NCBI RefSeq assembly: GCF_017833295.1
Contig: NZ_JAFIBW010000001.1
Location: forward strand, 4,615,501-4,679,500
Direction: 5' to 3'
Source: Methylobacterium sp. PvR107
GTDB lineage: Bacteria; Pseudomonadota; Alphaproteobacteria; Rhizobiales; Beijerinckiaceae
Length of the DNA: 64,000 bases
Shown: one piece after another, positions 35,763 to 44,119 of the stretch
Layout of the letters: every line of letters begins with the position of its first letter
Numbering within the stretch: position 1 is the stretch's first letter
Translations under genes and position numbers: made by a program
Notes under the pieces: model-generated
What the model saw: only the letters and a program-made list of their open reading frames with translations
Databases searched by the model: none
What the model was told of the DNA's origin: nothing

Positions 35763-37652
35763 TCAGGTCGCCGGCTGCTCGGCCGGCGCGCGCATCGCTG
35801 TGCGCAGCGCCGCATCGAGCAGGGCGAGGAGGTCGCAGCCGGCATGCAGGAAGGCCTGCACACCCGCCTGTTTCAGCGGCTCGCTGAGGTCGGCGGGCTT
35901 GCCGGCGAGGTACACCGTTCCGGCACCGGCCCGCGTCAGCGCCTCCGCGGTCGCGACGGCGCGCTCCGCGTAGATCGCGTCGGTCGAGCAGATGCAGACG
36001 AGCGCGGCCCCCGAATCGCGGAAGGCCGCCGCGAGCGCGTCCGTGTCGGCAAAGCCGTCGTTCGACAGGGCCTCGATGCCGCCCGCCGCGAAGGCGTTGG
36101 ACGCGAAGGTCGCCCGCGCGTTGAAGGCGGCCACCGGACCGAGATTGGCGAGGAAGATTGCCGGCCGGCGCCCCGTCTTGGCGCGATAGGCATCGGAGGC
36201 GTCGCGCAGCGCTTCGTAGGGTTCTGCGAGGCGCTGGGAGGGCAGGGCGTCGCACGCAACCGCAGAGCCCGAGCCGAAATTCGACCCTTGCGGTGCGCTG
36301 ACCGGCGCCACGTCGAGCACGGCAACAGGCTTCTCGGCGAGGTTCGGAAACTCGCTGGCTCCGGTCAGAGCCTCACGCCGCGTCGCGACCGCCTTGGCCC
36401 GCGCGTCCCGGGTGAGCTCAATCCGCCGTTGCAGCTTGCCGACGCTGAGCGAGGCGACGATCCCGCCCTCGGCCTCAATGGCCTGGAACGCCGCCCAGCC
36501 GGCCTCGGCGAGCTGGCCGGTGAGCGCCTCGAAGCCGCCGGCGCCCGCAGCCGGATCGCCGACCCGGGCGAGATGTGATTCCTCGATCAGGACGATCTGG
36601 CAGTTGCGGCCGACGCGCCGGGCGAAGGCATCGGGCATGCCCAGCGCCTGCGTATAGGGCAGGACCGCAACGCTGTCGGCACCGCCCATCCCGGCGGCCG
36701 CCGCCGCCATGCCGGTGCGCAGGATATTCACGAAGGGATCGCGCTTCGTCATCATCCGCCACGCGGTCTCCGCGTGAACCCGGAGCGGCTTCGGCTCGAG
36801 GCCGCAGGCCTGCTCGACCCGCGCCCAGAGGCGCCGCACGGCGCGGAACTTCGCGACCGTCACGAACTCGTCGGCGTCGGCCGTCAGGAGCACCGCGATA
36901 CGGTCGCGGGCGCTGTCGAGGTCGTGGCCGGCGGCTTCCTGCGCGCGCAGGTAGGTTACGGCGGTCGCCAGGACGGCGCCGAGCTCGGCGGCTTCTCCGG
37001 CTCCGGCCTCGTGGTAGGGCCGTCCGTCGGCCAGGAAGGCCCGCCCGCGGAAACCCGCGGCGCTCAGTTCCGCGACGGTCTCGGCCAGGCGCGGCGCGAT
37101 CTCGCTCCAGACTGCGCCGAGGCTGCCTGTGGCGGCCAGGACGCCGACGGGATCGATGCCCAGATCGAGATCGTAGGTCGAAAGATCCTCGCCCCGGCGC
37201 TCCGCCAGGGCCTTCACGAGATGGGCGATCTCGAGCCCCCGGCCGCCGGCATCGACGCGCAGGGCGATCAGCGGCAGCATCACGCCCTTGAGGACCGCAT
37301 CGAGATCCTCGACGGTCGCCGCGGTCAGGCCGTAACCCCGGGCGCCGGGCGCGCCCGCGAAGGTCAGGACGAGGGCGTCAGCTCCGCCCTCAAGGTCAGT
37401 CATCGCCTGCGCGTTGGCGGCGGCGATGTCCGGATGATCGACGCGCTGCACGATCCGCCACGGGCCGGGCCCGCGGACCGGCTGGGCTGCCGGCTCGGCC
37501 GGCCCGTAGAGCGGCTCGATCCGCAGGCCGTCTGCCGTCCGGGATACGAGACGCTTCTCGAAATCGGCGCCTTTCAGCACACCCTCGACGAGGCCGAGCC
37601 AGCGCGCCCGGTCGGCGGGCTCGAAGAGGTCGGCGAGCGGTGTGTCTTCCAT
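35763..37652 (-). CDS. mutA: Methylmalonyl-CoA mutase small (beta) subunit
   Basis: Partner of the B12-dependent large subunit that converts methylmalonyl-CoA to succinyl-CoA; in methylotrophs this is part of the ethylmalonyl-CoA pathway for glyoxylate. The 629 residues show the TIM-barrel part (about 40-400, including DPVGVLAATG, VHAETAWRMMTKRDPFVNILR and LPYTQALGMPDAFARRVGRN) and a Rossmann-like C-terminal part. The cobalamin-binding DXHXXG motif of the large subunit is missing, as expected for the non-catalytic subunit. ATG at 37652 is chosen because the protein then starts MEDTPLADLFEPADRARW. The large subunit is not nearby. Confidence 0.92.
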   Translation of the reverse strand: MEDTPLADLFEPADRARWLGLVEGVLKGADFEKRLVSRTADGLRIEPLYGPAEPAAQPVRGPGPWRIVQRVDHPDIAAANAQAMTDLEGGADALVLTFAGAPGARGYGLTAATVEDLDAVLKGVMLPLIALRVDAGGRGLEIAHLVKALAERRGEDLSTYDLDLGIDPVGVLAATGSLGAVWSEIAPRLAETVAELSAAGFRGRAFLADGRPYHEAGAGEAAELGAVLATAVTYLRAQEAAGHDLDSARDRIAVLLTADADEFVTVAKFRAVRRLWARVEQACGLEPKPLRVHAETAWRMMTKRDPFVNILRTGMAAAAAGMGGADSVAVLPYTQALGMPDAFARRVGRNCQIVLIEESHLARVGDPAAGAGGFEALTGQLAEAGWAAFQAIEAEGGIVASLSVGKLQRRIELTRDARAKAVATRREALTGASEFPNLAEKPVAVLDVAPVSAPQGSNFGSGSAVACDALPSQRLAEPYEALRDASDAYRAKTGRRPAIFLANLGPVAAFNARATFASNAFAAGGIEALSNDGFADTDALAAAFRDSGAALVCICSTDAIYAERAVATAEALTRAGAGTVYLAGKPADLSEPLKQAGVQAFLHAGCDLLALLDAALRTAMRAPAEQPAT

Positions 37653-37821
37653 CGGAGCGTCCCAAGGCGCGGCGTCTGCCGCGCCGCTCTCATGGGATTG
37701 CCTCGCATGCCGTTCCGCCGGAGGCAATCGCCCGAAGGTTTAGGAAACCTCAAGCCGCGGGTGACCGAATTTTGACCGCTCGAGACGCGTCCCGTCCGAA
37801 GCCGCCGCGACCGCCTACGGG

Positions 37822-38625
37822 TCAGCCGAAGATGATCAGCCCCGCGAAGCCGAGCGCACCGACGATGATCCGCCACCACGCGAACAGCCAGAAGCCGTGC
37901 CGGGACACGTAGTCGAGCAACACCCGCACGACGAACAGCGCCGAGATGAACGACACGATGAAGCCGATCACGATCAGGCCGACATCGTTGCTCGACAGGT
38001 ATTTGTAGTTGTCGAGCAGGTCCTTGGCGAAGGCACCCGCCATCGTCGGCATCGCCAGGTAGAAGGAGAATTCGGTGGCCGAGCGCTTGTCGGCGCCCAT
38101 CAGCATCGCGCCCACGATCGTGGCGCCCGAACGCGACACGCCGGGGATCATCGCAAGGCACTGGAAGATGCCGATCTTCAGGTCCATCGGCAGCGAGAAA
38201 TCATAGACGTCGGTCTTCTTCACGCGCAGGTCGGTGTCGTCGATGACGAGCAGCACGAGGCCGCCGGCCACCAGGGTCGCGCACACGATCCACGGGTTGA
38301 ACAGGTACGCCTTGATCATCTTCGAGAAGAGGCCGCCGATGATCGCCGCCGGCAGGAAGGCCACGAGGATTCCGAGCACGAAGCGGCGCGCCTTCGGATC
38401 GTTGGGAAGGGCGGTGGCGATGCCCAGCAGCCGCCGGAAATAGACTGCCAGGATGGCCAGGATAGCGCCAAGCTGGATCAAGACCTCGAAGGTGTTGTTG
38501 GGCGAGTGGAAGCCGATGAAGTGGCCGACGAGCAGCTGATGACCGGTGGAGGAGACCGGAATGAACTCCGTCGCGCCCTCAACCAGGGCGAGCAGGACTG
38601 CCTTGCCGATGCTTGCCGGATCCAT
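37822..38625 (-). CDS. uppP: Undecaprenyl-diphosphatase (BacA/UppP)
   Basis: Integral membrane phosphatase that recycles the C55 lipid carrier for peptidoglycan and other envelope polymers; high levels give bacitracin resistance. Both active-site motifs are present in 267 residues: [14 protein letters not shown] (about residues 15-28) and [15 protein letters not shown] (about 165-180). About eight hydrophobic segments. ATG at 38625 is the family start. It is divergent from fzlA, with a 255-base gap. Confidence 0.96.
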   Translation of the reverse strand: MDPASIGKAVLLALVEGATEFIPVSSTGHQLLVGHFIGFHSPNNTFEVLIQLGAILAILAVYFRRLLGIATALPNDPKARRFVLGILVAFLPAAIIGGLFSKMIKAYLFNPWIVCATLVAGGLVLLVIDDTDLRVKKTDVYDFSLPMDLKIGIFQCLAMIPGVSRSGATIVGAMLMGADKRSATEFSFYLAMPTMAGAFAKDLLDNYKYLSSNDVGLIVIGFIVSFISALFVVRVLLDYVSRHGFWLFAWWRIIVGALGFAGLIIFG

Positions 38626-38880
38626 CGCGAAGCCTTGTGCCGCGGGCGCGCGTCGACCCGTGCCGGGAACGCCGCGAACCACCTGAATAGTTGTGCCGGA
38701 GGCTTCGCCGATCAGGGTTGACGGGCGGTTACCGGAGCCGGCTGCGCGTGTTAAGGGCTCCGCAACGGTCGGGCAATAACGCTCGGTCCGAAGTCCTGCG
38801 CGCCGAAGATCCGCGCTGCAGGACCCTCGACGAGCGCGGGACCGGCCGCGCTGGCAGACCGAACGTCCCGCACGGCCTCG

Positions 38881-39573
38881 ATGGCAACCCTCTACCACTT
38901 CCCCTTCTGCGCGAATTCCCGGTTCATCCGTCTCGTGCTCGCCGAGATGGGCATGGAGCCGACGCTGTTCGAAGAACGGCCTTGGGAGCGGCGCGACGAT
39001 TTCCTGCTGATCAACCCGGCGGGCGTGACGCCCGTGCTGCTGGAGCAGACCGGTCTGGTGATCCCCGGCGCGGGCGTGATCGCGGAGTATCTCGACGAGA
39101 CGCGCGGGCTCGGTCTCTCGGGGCGGCGGATGCTGCCGGAGGACACCGTCGAACGCGTCGAGGTGCGGCGCCTCCTCGACTGGTTCCTGGTCAAGTTCGA
39201 ATCCGAGGTCACGGCCTATCTGGTGAACGAGAAAATCTCGAAGCGCTTCATGTCGGCCCACGAGGGCGGCGGCCCGCCCGACATGAATGCGATTCGGGCC
39301 GCGCGCAGCAACGTGCGCTATCACCTCAAGTACATCGGCTACCTGATTGCGCGCCGCCGATGGATCGCTGGCGACAACCTGACCTATGCCGATCTGGCGG
39401 CGGCCGCGCATCTCTCGTGCGTCGACTATCTGGGCGACGTGCCCTGGGACGAAGACGAGATGGCGCGAAACTGGTATGCGCGGATCAAGTCGCGGCCCTC
39501 GTTCCGCGGCCTGCTCGCCGACCGGGTGCCCGGCATGGCGCCGGCCGCCCATTACGCGGATCTGGATTTCTGA
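38881..39573 (+). CDS. fzlA: FtsZ-binding protein FzlA (GST-like)
   Basis: A GST-fold protein that in Caulobacter binds FtsZ filaments and drives constriction rather than conjugating glutathione. The N-terminal thioredoxin-like domain ([23 protein letters not shown]) and helical C-terminal domain ([22 protein letters not shown]) match the alphaproteobacterial group. The protein ends in HYADLDF, the conserved C-terminus of FzlA proteins that I recall as important for function. The 230-residue length fits. Its stop overlaps the apparent queG start. An ordinary GST is the alternative, but the C-terminus favours FzlA. Confidence 0.82.
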   Translation: MATLYHFPFCANSRFIRLVLAEMGMEPTLFEERPWERRDDFLLINPAGVTPVLLEQTGLVIPGAGVIAEYLDETRGLGLSGRRMLPEDTVERVEVRRLLDWFLVKFESEVTAYLVNEKISKRFMSAHEGGGPPDMNAIRAARSNVRYHLKYIGYLIARRRWIAGDNLTYADLAAAAHLSCVDYLGDVPWDEDEMARNWYARIKSRPSFRGLLADRVPGMAPAAHYADLDF

Positions 39574-40745
39574 GCCACCGACGAACCTATCTCGGCGCCG
39601 ATCTGCGCCGCCTCGTCGAGACCCGGGCCCGGGCGCTCGGCTTCTGCGGCCTGCGCGTCACCCGCCCCGACCGTCTCCCGGATCTGCCGGGCCGCCTCTC
39701 GGCTTGGCTCGCCGAGGGTGCGCACGGCACGATGGAGTGGATGGAGGAGCGGTCGAACCAGCGCGCCCGTCCGACAGACCTCTGGCCCGGCCTGCGCAGC
39801 ATCCTGGTCCTGGCCATGAGCTACCGGCCCGACGAAGATCCGCTGGCGCTGTTGGCGTTGACGGATCATGGCGCGATCGCGGCCTACGCCCAGCGCCGGG
39901 ATTACCACGAGGTTTTGAAGGGGAGATTGAAGGAACTCGGCGGCTACCTGTCGGCCAAGGGTGACGTGCGGGTGAAGGTATTCTGCGACACCGCCCCGGT
40001 CATGGAGAAAACCCTGGCCGAGGCGGCGGGTCTGGGCTGGCAGGGCAAGCACACGGTGCTGATCTCCCGTGAGCACGGCAACTGGCTGCTTCTCGGAGCG
40101 ATCTACACCAGCGCGGAATTCGAGCCCGACCCGCCTGGGCGTGATCATTGCGGCTCCTGCCGGGCCTGCCTCGACATCTGCCCGACCGACGCGTTCCCGG
40201 CGCCCTACCGCCTCGATGCCCGGCGCTGCATCTCCTACCTGACCATCGAACATCCCGGCCCGATCCCCGAGGCATTCCGGCCGGCGATCGGCAACCGCGT
40301 CTTCGGCTGCGACGACTGCCTCGCGGTCTGCCCCTGGAACAAGTTCGCCCGCACCGCCGCGGAGAACCGGCTTGCCGCGCGCGCGGATCTGGCGGCACCC
40401 GCGCTGAAGGACCTCGCGGAGCTGGACGATGCCGCTTTCCGCACGTTCTTCGCGGGCACGCCCGTGAAGCGCACGGGCCGCGACCGTTTCCTGCGCAACG
40501 TGATGATCGCGATCGGCAATTCCGGCGACCCGGATCTCGCTGAGACGGCCGTCGCCCGGCTCGCCGATGCGTCGCCGCTGGTGCGCGGCATGGCGGTCTG
40601 GGCGTGCGGCCGGCTTCTCGGGTCGGGCAGGCTCGAGATTCTCTATCGCCGGTTCGGCGTCGGTGAAACCGATGCGCATGTCCGCGACGAGTGGCAGGGC
40701 ACCGGCTTGACGGGAGCTGGGGTAGGCGAGACATCCGCCGCATGA
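39570..40745 (+). CDS. queG: Epoxyqueuosine reductase QueG (apparent CTG start)
   Basis: Last step of queuosine synthesis: a cobalamin-dependent iron-sulfur enzyme reducing epoxyqueuosine in tRNA. The 391 residues carry two ferredoxin-type 4Fe-4S motifs, [15 protein letters not shown] and [14 protein letters not shown] (about residues 192-206 and 250-263), a central cobalamin-binding domain and C-terminal HEAT-like helices. No ATG, GTG or TTG exists near the N-terminus. The first ATG (39733) would remove about 54 residues of conserved N-terminal domain. CTG at 39570 overlaps the fzlA stop (CTGA), so coupled initiation at CTG is most likely. Its own stop overlaps the next gene (ATGA). Confidence 0.9.
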   Translation: MSHRRTYLGADLRRLVETRARALGFCGLRVTRPDRLPDLPGRLSAWLAEGAHGTMEWMEERSNQRARPTDLWPGLRSILVLAMSYRPDEDPLALLALTDHGAIAAYAQRRDYHEVLKGRLKELGGYLSAKGDVRVKVFCDTAPVMEKTLAEAAGLGWQGKHTVLISREHGNWLLLGAIYTSAEFEPDPPGRDHCGSCRACLDICPTDAFPAPYRLDARRCISYLTIEHPGPIPEAFRPAIGNRVFGCDDCLAVCPWNKFARTAAENRLAARADLAAPALKDLAELDDAAFRTFFAGTPVKRTGRDRFLRNVMIAIGNSGDPDLAETAVARLADASPLVRGMAVWACGRLLGSGRLEILYRRFGVGETDAHVRDEWQGTGLTGAGVGETSAA

Positions 40746-41605
40746 ATCTCTTCGTCTTCGGGCTCGGCTTCACCGGCCGCCGTTTCGCCGAGCGCGCGCG
40801 TGACCGGTTCGCGATTGTGCGCGCCACGGTCACCGAGGCGGTGTCCGCCGACCGCATCGCGGCCGAGACCGGCTTCATCATGCGCGCCTTCGGGCCGGAC
40901 GCCGACGATCCCCGGATTGCCGACGACCTCGCCGACACGGACGCGCTCCTGGTGTCGGCACCGCCGGGCGCGGAGGGTGACCCGGTCCTCGCCCGCTACG
41001 CGGCTGCGATCCGGGCCGGGCGGATCGGCTGGATCGGCTATCTCTCGACCATCGGGGTCTACGGCGACCAGGGCGGGGCCTGGATCGACGAGGCCACGCC
41101 GGCTGCGCCGCGCAGTGCCCGCTCCCGGATCCGCCTGGACGCCGAGGCGGCGTGGCTCAAGCTCGGCGCCGAGACCGGCAAGGCCGTGCAGGTCTTTCGA
41201 CTGTCGGGCATCTACGGGCCGGGCCGCAATCCGATCGTCAAGCTTCGCGAAGGCCGCTCCCAGCGCATCGTCAAGGCCGGTCAGGTCTTCAACCGGATCC
41301 ACGTGGACGACATCGCCACGACACTGCGCGCCTCCATCGATCGGCCGCGCGCCGGGGCCGTCTACAACGTCACCGACAACGAGCCGGCTGCGCCGCAGAC
41401 GGTGACCGAGCACGCCGCCGCACTCGCCGGATTGCCGCTGCCGCCCGAGATCGATTTCGAGACCGCCGACCTGTCGCCGATGGCGCGCAGCTTCTACGGC
41501 GAGAATAAGCGCGTGCGGAACGCGCTGATCCGCGATGAACTCGGTGTCGCGCTCGCCTACCCGACCTATCGTGAGGGTCTGGCCGCCCTGAAGGACCAGC
41601 CCTGA
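40742..41605 (+). CDS. NAD(P)-dependent epimerase/dehydratase-like (SDR) protein, YeeZ-like
   Basis: A 287-residue Rossmann protein. [19 protein letters not shown] holds the nucleotide-binding GXGXXG-type loop, and the SDR core has STIGVYGDQGGAWIDE, RLSGIYGPGRNPIV and NRIHVDDIA. It is similar to YeeZ and other extended SDR proteins; the reaction is not known. ATG at 40742 overlaps the queG stop as ATGA, so fzlA, queG and this gene form one operon. It ends directly against the stop of the convergent zinc permease gene. Confidence 0.87.
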   Translation: MNLFVFGLGFTGRRFAERARDRFAIVRATVTEAVSADRIAAETGFIMRAFGPDADDPRIADDLADTDALLVSAPPGAEGDPVLARYAAAIRAGRIGWIGYLSTIGVYGDQGGAWIDEATPAAPRSARSRIRLDAEAAWLKLGAETGKAVQVFRLSGIYGPGRNPIVKLREGRSQRIVKAGQVFNRIHVDDIATTLRASIDRPRAGAVYNVTDNEPAAPQTVTEHAAALAGLPLPPEIDFETADLSPMARSFYGENKRVRNALIRDELGVALAYPTYREGLAALKDQP

Positions 41606-42481
41606 TCAGGCTTCGAGGTGGCGCGTCCGGACGAGGCGACGGAGCAGGCCACCGCAGGGCCCAACCATCAATGAAGCGACATACAGGGCGCCGGCCGCCA
41701 GCACGATGGCCGGACCGCTCGGCAGATCGAAGTGGTAGGACAGGCTGAGCCCCGAGACGCTCGCCGTCGCGGCGATCAGCATCGAAACCGGGATGAGACC
41801 GCCGAGGTCGCGGGTCCAGAATCGAGCGGCGACCGCCGGGAGCAGCATCAGCCCGACTGCCAGTAGGGTGCCGAGCGCCTGGAAGCCGCCGACGAGATTC
41901 ACGACCACCAGCGCCAGGAAGGCGAGATGCACCGGGCCGCCGCTGCGGCTCACCGTGCGCAGGAACAGCGGGTCGACGCATTCCATGACCAACGGCCGGT
42001 AGATCAGCGCGAGCGCCATGAGCGTCAGCGTGCTGATGCCGCCCAGGAGCCACAAGGCAGCATCGTCCAGCGCCAGAACCGAGCCGAAGAGAAAGTGCAT
42101 CAGGTCGATCTGCGAGCCCCGCAGGGAGACGAGGAGCACGCCGCCCGCCAGCGAGATGAGGTAGAAGGCCGCCAAATTGGCGTCCTCCCGCACCACCGTG
42201 GCGCGGGTCGCCGCGCCGGCGAGCAACGCCACCGCGAGGCCGGCGACGAGGCCGCCCAGGGTCATTGCCGGCAGGGACAGGCCCGCGACCAGAAAGCCGG
42301 CCGCCGCGCCCGGCAGGATGGCGTGGCTCATCGCGTCGCTCATCAGGCTCATCCGGCGCAGTGTCAGGAACACCCCGACCGGTGGCGCCGACACCGACAG
42401 CGCCAGGCATCCGGCCAGCGCCCGGCGCATGAAGCCGAACTCGACGAAGGGCGCGAGGAACGTCGCGAACGGTTCGATCAC
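41606..42481 (-). CDS. znuB: Zinc/manganese ABC transporter permease (ZnuB/AztB type)
   Basis: Membrane component of an ABC-3 family metal importer. The 291 residues have about eight hydrophobic helices, the ABC-3 motif MSDAMSHAILPGAAAGFL near residue 47 and the cytoplasmic loop HFLFGSVLALD. It overlaps znuC by 4 bases (ATGA). It is the last gene of the set; no substrate-binding protein (ZnuA/AztC) is present nearby. Substrate is inferred as zinc from the adjacent Zur-type regulator. Confidence 0.88.
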   Translation of the reverse strand: MIEPFATFLAPFVEFGFMRRALAGCLALSVSAPPVGVFLTLRRMSLMSDAMSHAILPGAAAGFLVAGLSLPAMTLGGLVAGLAVALLAGAATRATVVREDANLAAFYLISLAGGVLLVSLRGSQIDLMHFLFGSVLALDDAALWLLGGISTLTLMALALIYRPLVMECVDPLFLRTVSRSGGPVHLAFLALVVVNLVGGFQALGTLLAVGLMLLPAVAARFWTRDLGGLIPVSMLIAATASVSGLSLSYHFDLPSGPAIVLAAGALYVASLMVGPCGGLLRRLVRTRHLEA

Positions 42482-43290
42482 GCGGCGTCCTCGTGATGAT
42501 CGTGGGCGCCCGGCCCGTGCGCGGCGTGGTCGTGCGCGTGCGCGCCCGCGGCCTGCGGGCCGGCGCAGATCGGCGCGCCCTCGTCCCAGGCCTCGGAGAG
42601 ATTGCGCGCGCGCGCCAAGTTGTCCTGCGTCAGTACCCGTGCGGTCGGCCCCCAGGCCACGGGCTCCCGCGCGAGGAGCAACGTGGACGGGAAATGCGCC
42701 CGCACCTGTGCCAGGTCATGAAGGGCGGCAATTACCGTGCGGCCCTCGGCGTGCCAGGCCGCGATCAGCGCGAGCAGATCGTCGACCGTCCGGGCATCGA
42801 TGCCGGTGAACGGCTCGTCGAGGAGCACGACGGGACAATCCTGCAGGATGAGCCGTGCGAACAGGGCGCGGCGGAATTGGCCGCCGGACAAGGTGCCGAT
42901 CGGCCGCGCCTCGAACCCTTCGAGACCGACCGCCGAGAGCGCTGTCTCGATCGCTTGGCTGTTCCGGCGGAGGCTCCGCCAGGCGCCGGACCGCCGCCAG
43001 AGACCCATGCCGGCGAGATCCATGACACTGAGCGGGAAGCTCCGGTCGATCTCGTCGGCCTGCGGCATGTAGGCAAGGGCGCCCGCGCGTTCGATGTGCC
43101 CTTCCAGGCAGCGGATTTCCCCGGCCATACCCTTGAGCAGGGTCGATTTGCCGGCCCCGTTCGGCCCGACCAGCGCCAGCAGATCCCCGGACCGGACCGT
43201 CCCGTCGAGGTGGTGGACGGCCGGATGCCGGTCATAGCCGAGGGTCAGGCCGACGAGCCGGATCGGGGCTGGCTGCTGCGCAACACTCAT
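42478..43290 (-). CDS. znuC: Zinc ABC transporter ATP-binding protein with His-rich tail
   Basis: ATPase of the same transporter, 270 residues. Walker A GPNGAGKSTLLKG, Q-loop around MPQADEI, signature LSGGQFRRAL, Walker B VVLLDEPFTGID and the switch His in ALHDL are all present. The C-terminal 20 residues form a cluster (AHAHDHAAHGPGAHDHHED) with many His and Asp, a likely zinc-sensing or storage tail not needed for ATP hydrolysis. ATG at 43290 overlaps the stop of a small upstream ORF (ATGA). Divergent from zur. Confidence 0.92.
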   Translation of the reverse strand: MSVAQQPAPIRLVGLTLGYDRHPAVHHLDGTVRSGDLLALVGPNGAGKSTLLKGMAGEIRCLEGHIERAGALAYMPQADEIDRSFPLSVMDLAGMGLWRRSGAWRSLRRNSQAIETALSAVGLEGFEARPIGTLSGGQFRRALFARLILQDCPVVLLDEPFTGIDARTVDDLLALIAAWHAEGRTVIAALHDLAQVRAHFPSTLLLAREPVAWGPTARVLTQDNLARARNLSEAWDEGAPICAGPQAAGAHAHDHAAHGPGAHDHHEDAA

Positions 43291-43457
43291 GCCGTGAGTG
43301 CCCAGGCGATGGCCAGCCACACGAAGGCCGAGAGCGCTCCGGCGAGCGTCAGGCGCAGCCCGATCCCGTTCTGAAACAGGGACCGCCGGGCCGCGTGTCT
43401 CGGGCGGGGGGTGATCGGCAAGACGTCCTCGTCACGCGCTCGGGGCGGCGCGGGCAC
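43287..43457 (-). CDS. Small membrane protein coupled to znuC (56 aa)
   Basis: A 57-codon frame from GTG 43457 whose TGA overlaps the znuC ATG as ATGA. The product has a Pro/Arg-rich N-terminal half (MPAPPRARDEDVLPITPRP) and one hydrophobic helix at the C-terminus (LTLAGALSAFVWLAIAWALT). I recognise no family. It sits between the candidate Zur operator and znuC, so it would be the first gene of the zinc operon. No clear Shine-Dalgarno precedes the GTG, which lowers confidence; the ATGA coupling and membrane segment support it. Confidence 0.5.
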   Translation of the reverse strand: MPAPPRARDEDVLPITPRPRHAARRSLFQNGIGLRLTLAGALSAFVWLAIAWALTA

Positions 43458-43490
43458 CGTGCAGGGCTACTGGTGCTGTCCAGGGTAGCG

Positions 43491-43507
43491 GTGATACACT
43501 GTAACAT
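43491..43507. promoter_or_regulatory. Candidate Zur operator in the znu-zur intergenic region
   Basis: GTGATAC-ACT-GTAACAT is an imperfect dyad: 5 of 7 positions are symmetric. It lies 34 bases upstream of the small ORF and 40 bases upstream of zur, in an AT-richer patch. Position and symmetry fit a Zur site controlling both directions. Not verified against a curated motif. Confidence 0.45.
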
Positions 43508-43547
43508 ACCCGTGGGACAACCTGCGGATCATGCCACTGGAGCCATC

Positions 43548-44033
43548 ATGCACCGTCACGAGGGTCACGACGCGTGCCACGCGGGCGCGGGTGACATGCT
43601 CGCGCGGGCGGAAGCCCACTGTCGCGAACGCGGGCTGCAATTCACGCCGCTGCGCCGTGAGGTGCTGGAGGCCGTGGTCCAAGCCGGAAAGGCGCAAGGC
43701 GCATACGACATCGCCGAGCGACTGAGCGTGCCGGGCAGGCGCGTGGCACCGGTCTCGGTCTATCGCGCCCTAGATTTCCTCATGGAACAGGGGTTGGTCC
43801 ATCGGATCGCCAGCCGCAATGCGTTCATCCCCTGCGCGCATGGCCACGCGCCGGGGGAGGGCGTCATCTTCCTGATCTGCCGCACCTGCGGCGGCGTTGA
43901 CGAGACGTCTTCGGAGGAGGTCGAGGGCGGCCTCGGGCGCACGCTGAAGCGTGCCGGGTTCACGCCCACGCACAGCATTCTTGAGGTCGAAGGCGATTGT
44001 GGTGCCTGCAGCCAGCAGAAGCACGCGTCCTGA
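43548..44033 (+). CDS. zur: Fur family transcriptional regulator, probably Zur
   Basis: A metal-responsive repressor of 161 residues. The N-terminus is His-rich (MHRHEGHDACHAG), followed by the winged helix (FTPLRREVLEAVVQAGKAQGAYDIAERL, with SVYRALDFLMEQGLVHRI) and the dimer domain with the structural Cys pairs CRTCGG and CGAC. GGAG lies 5 bases before ATG 43548. Zinc rather than iron specificity is inferred from the divergent zinc ABC transporter and the candidate operator between them. Autoregulation is likely. Confidence 0.88.
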   Translation: MHRHEGHDACHAGAGDMLARAEAHCRERGLQFTPLRREVLEAVVQAGKAQGAYDIAERLSVPGRRVAPVSVYRALDFLMEQGLVHRIASRNAFIPCAHGHAPGEGVIFLICRTCGGVDETSSEEVEGGLGRTLKRAGFTPTHSILEVEGDCGACSQQKHAS

Positions 44034-44119
44034 GGTTGATGGATCCCTGCGCAATGGCCTCGACAATGCCGCGCGAGCTCGTGCAACGGCAGGCGTGAGG
44101 CCCTTGTTTCAGGAGCCCG

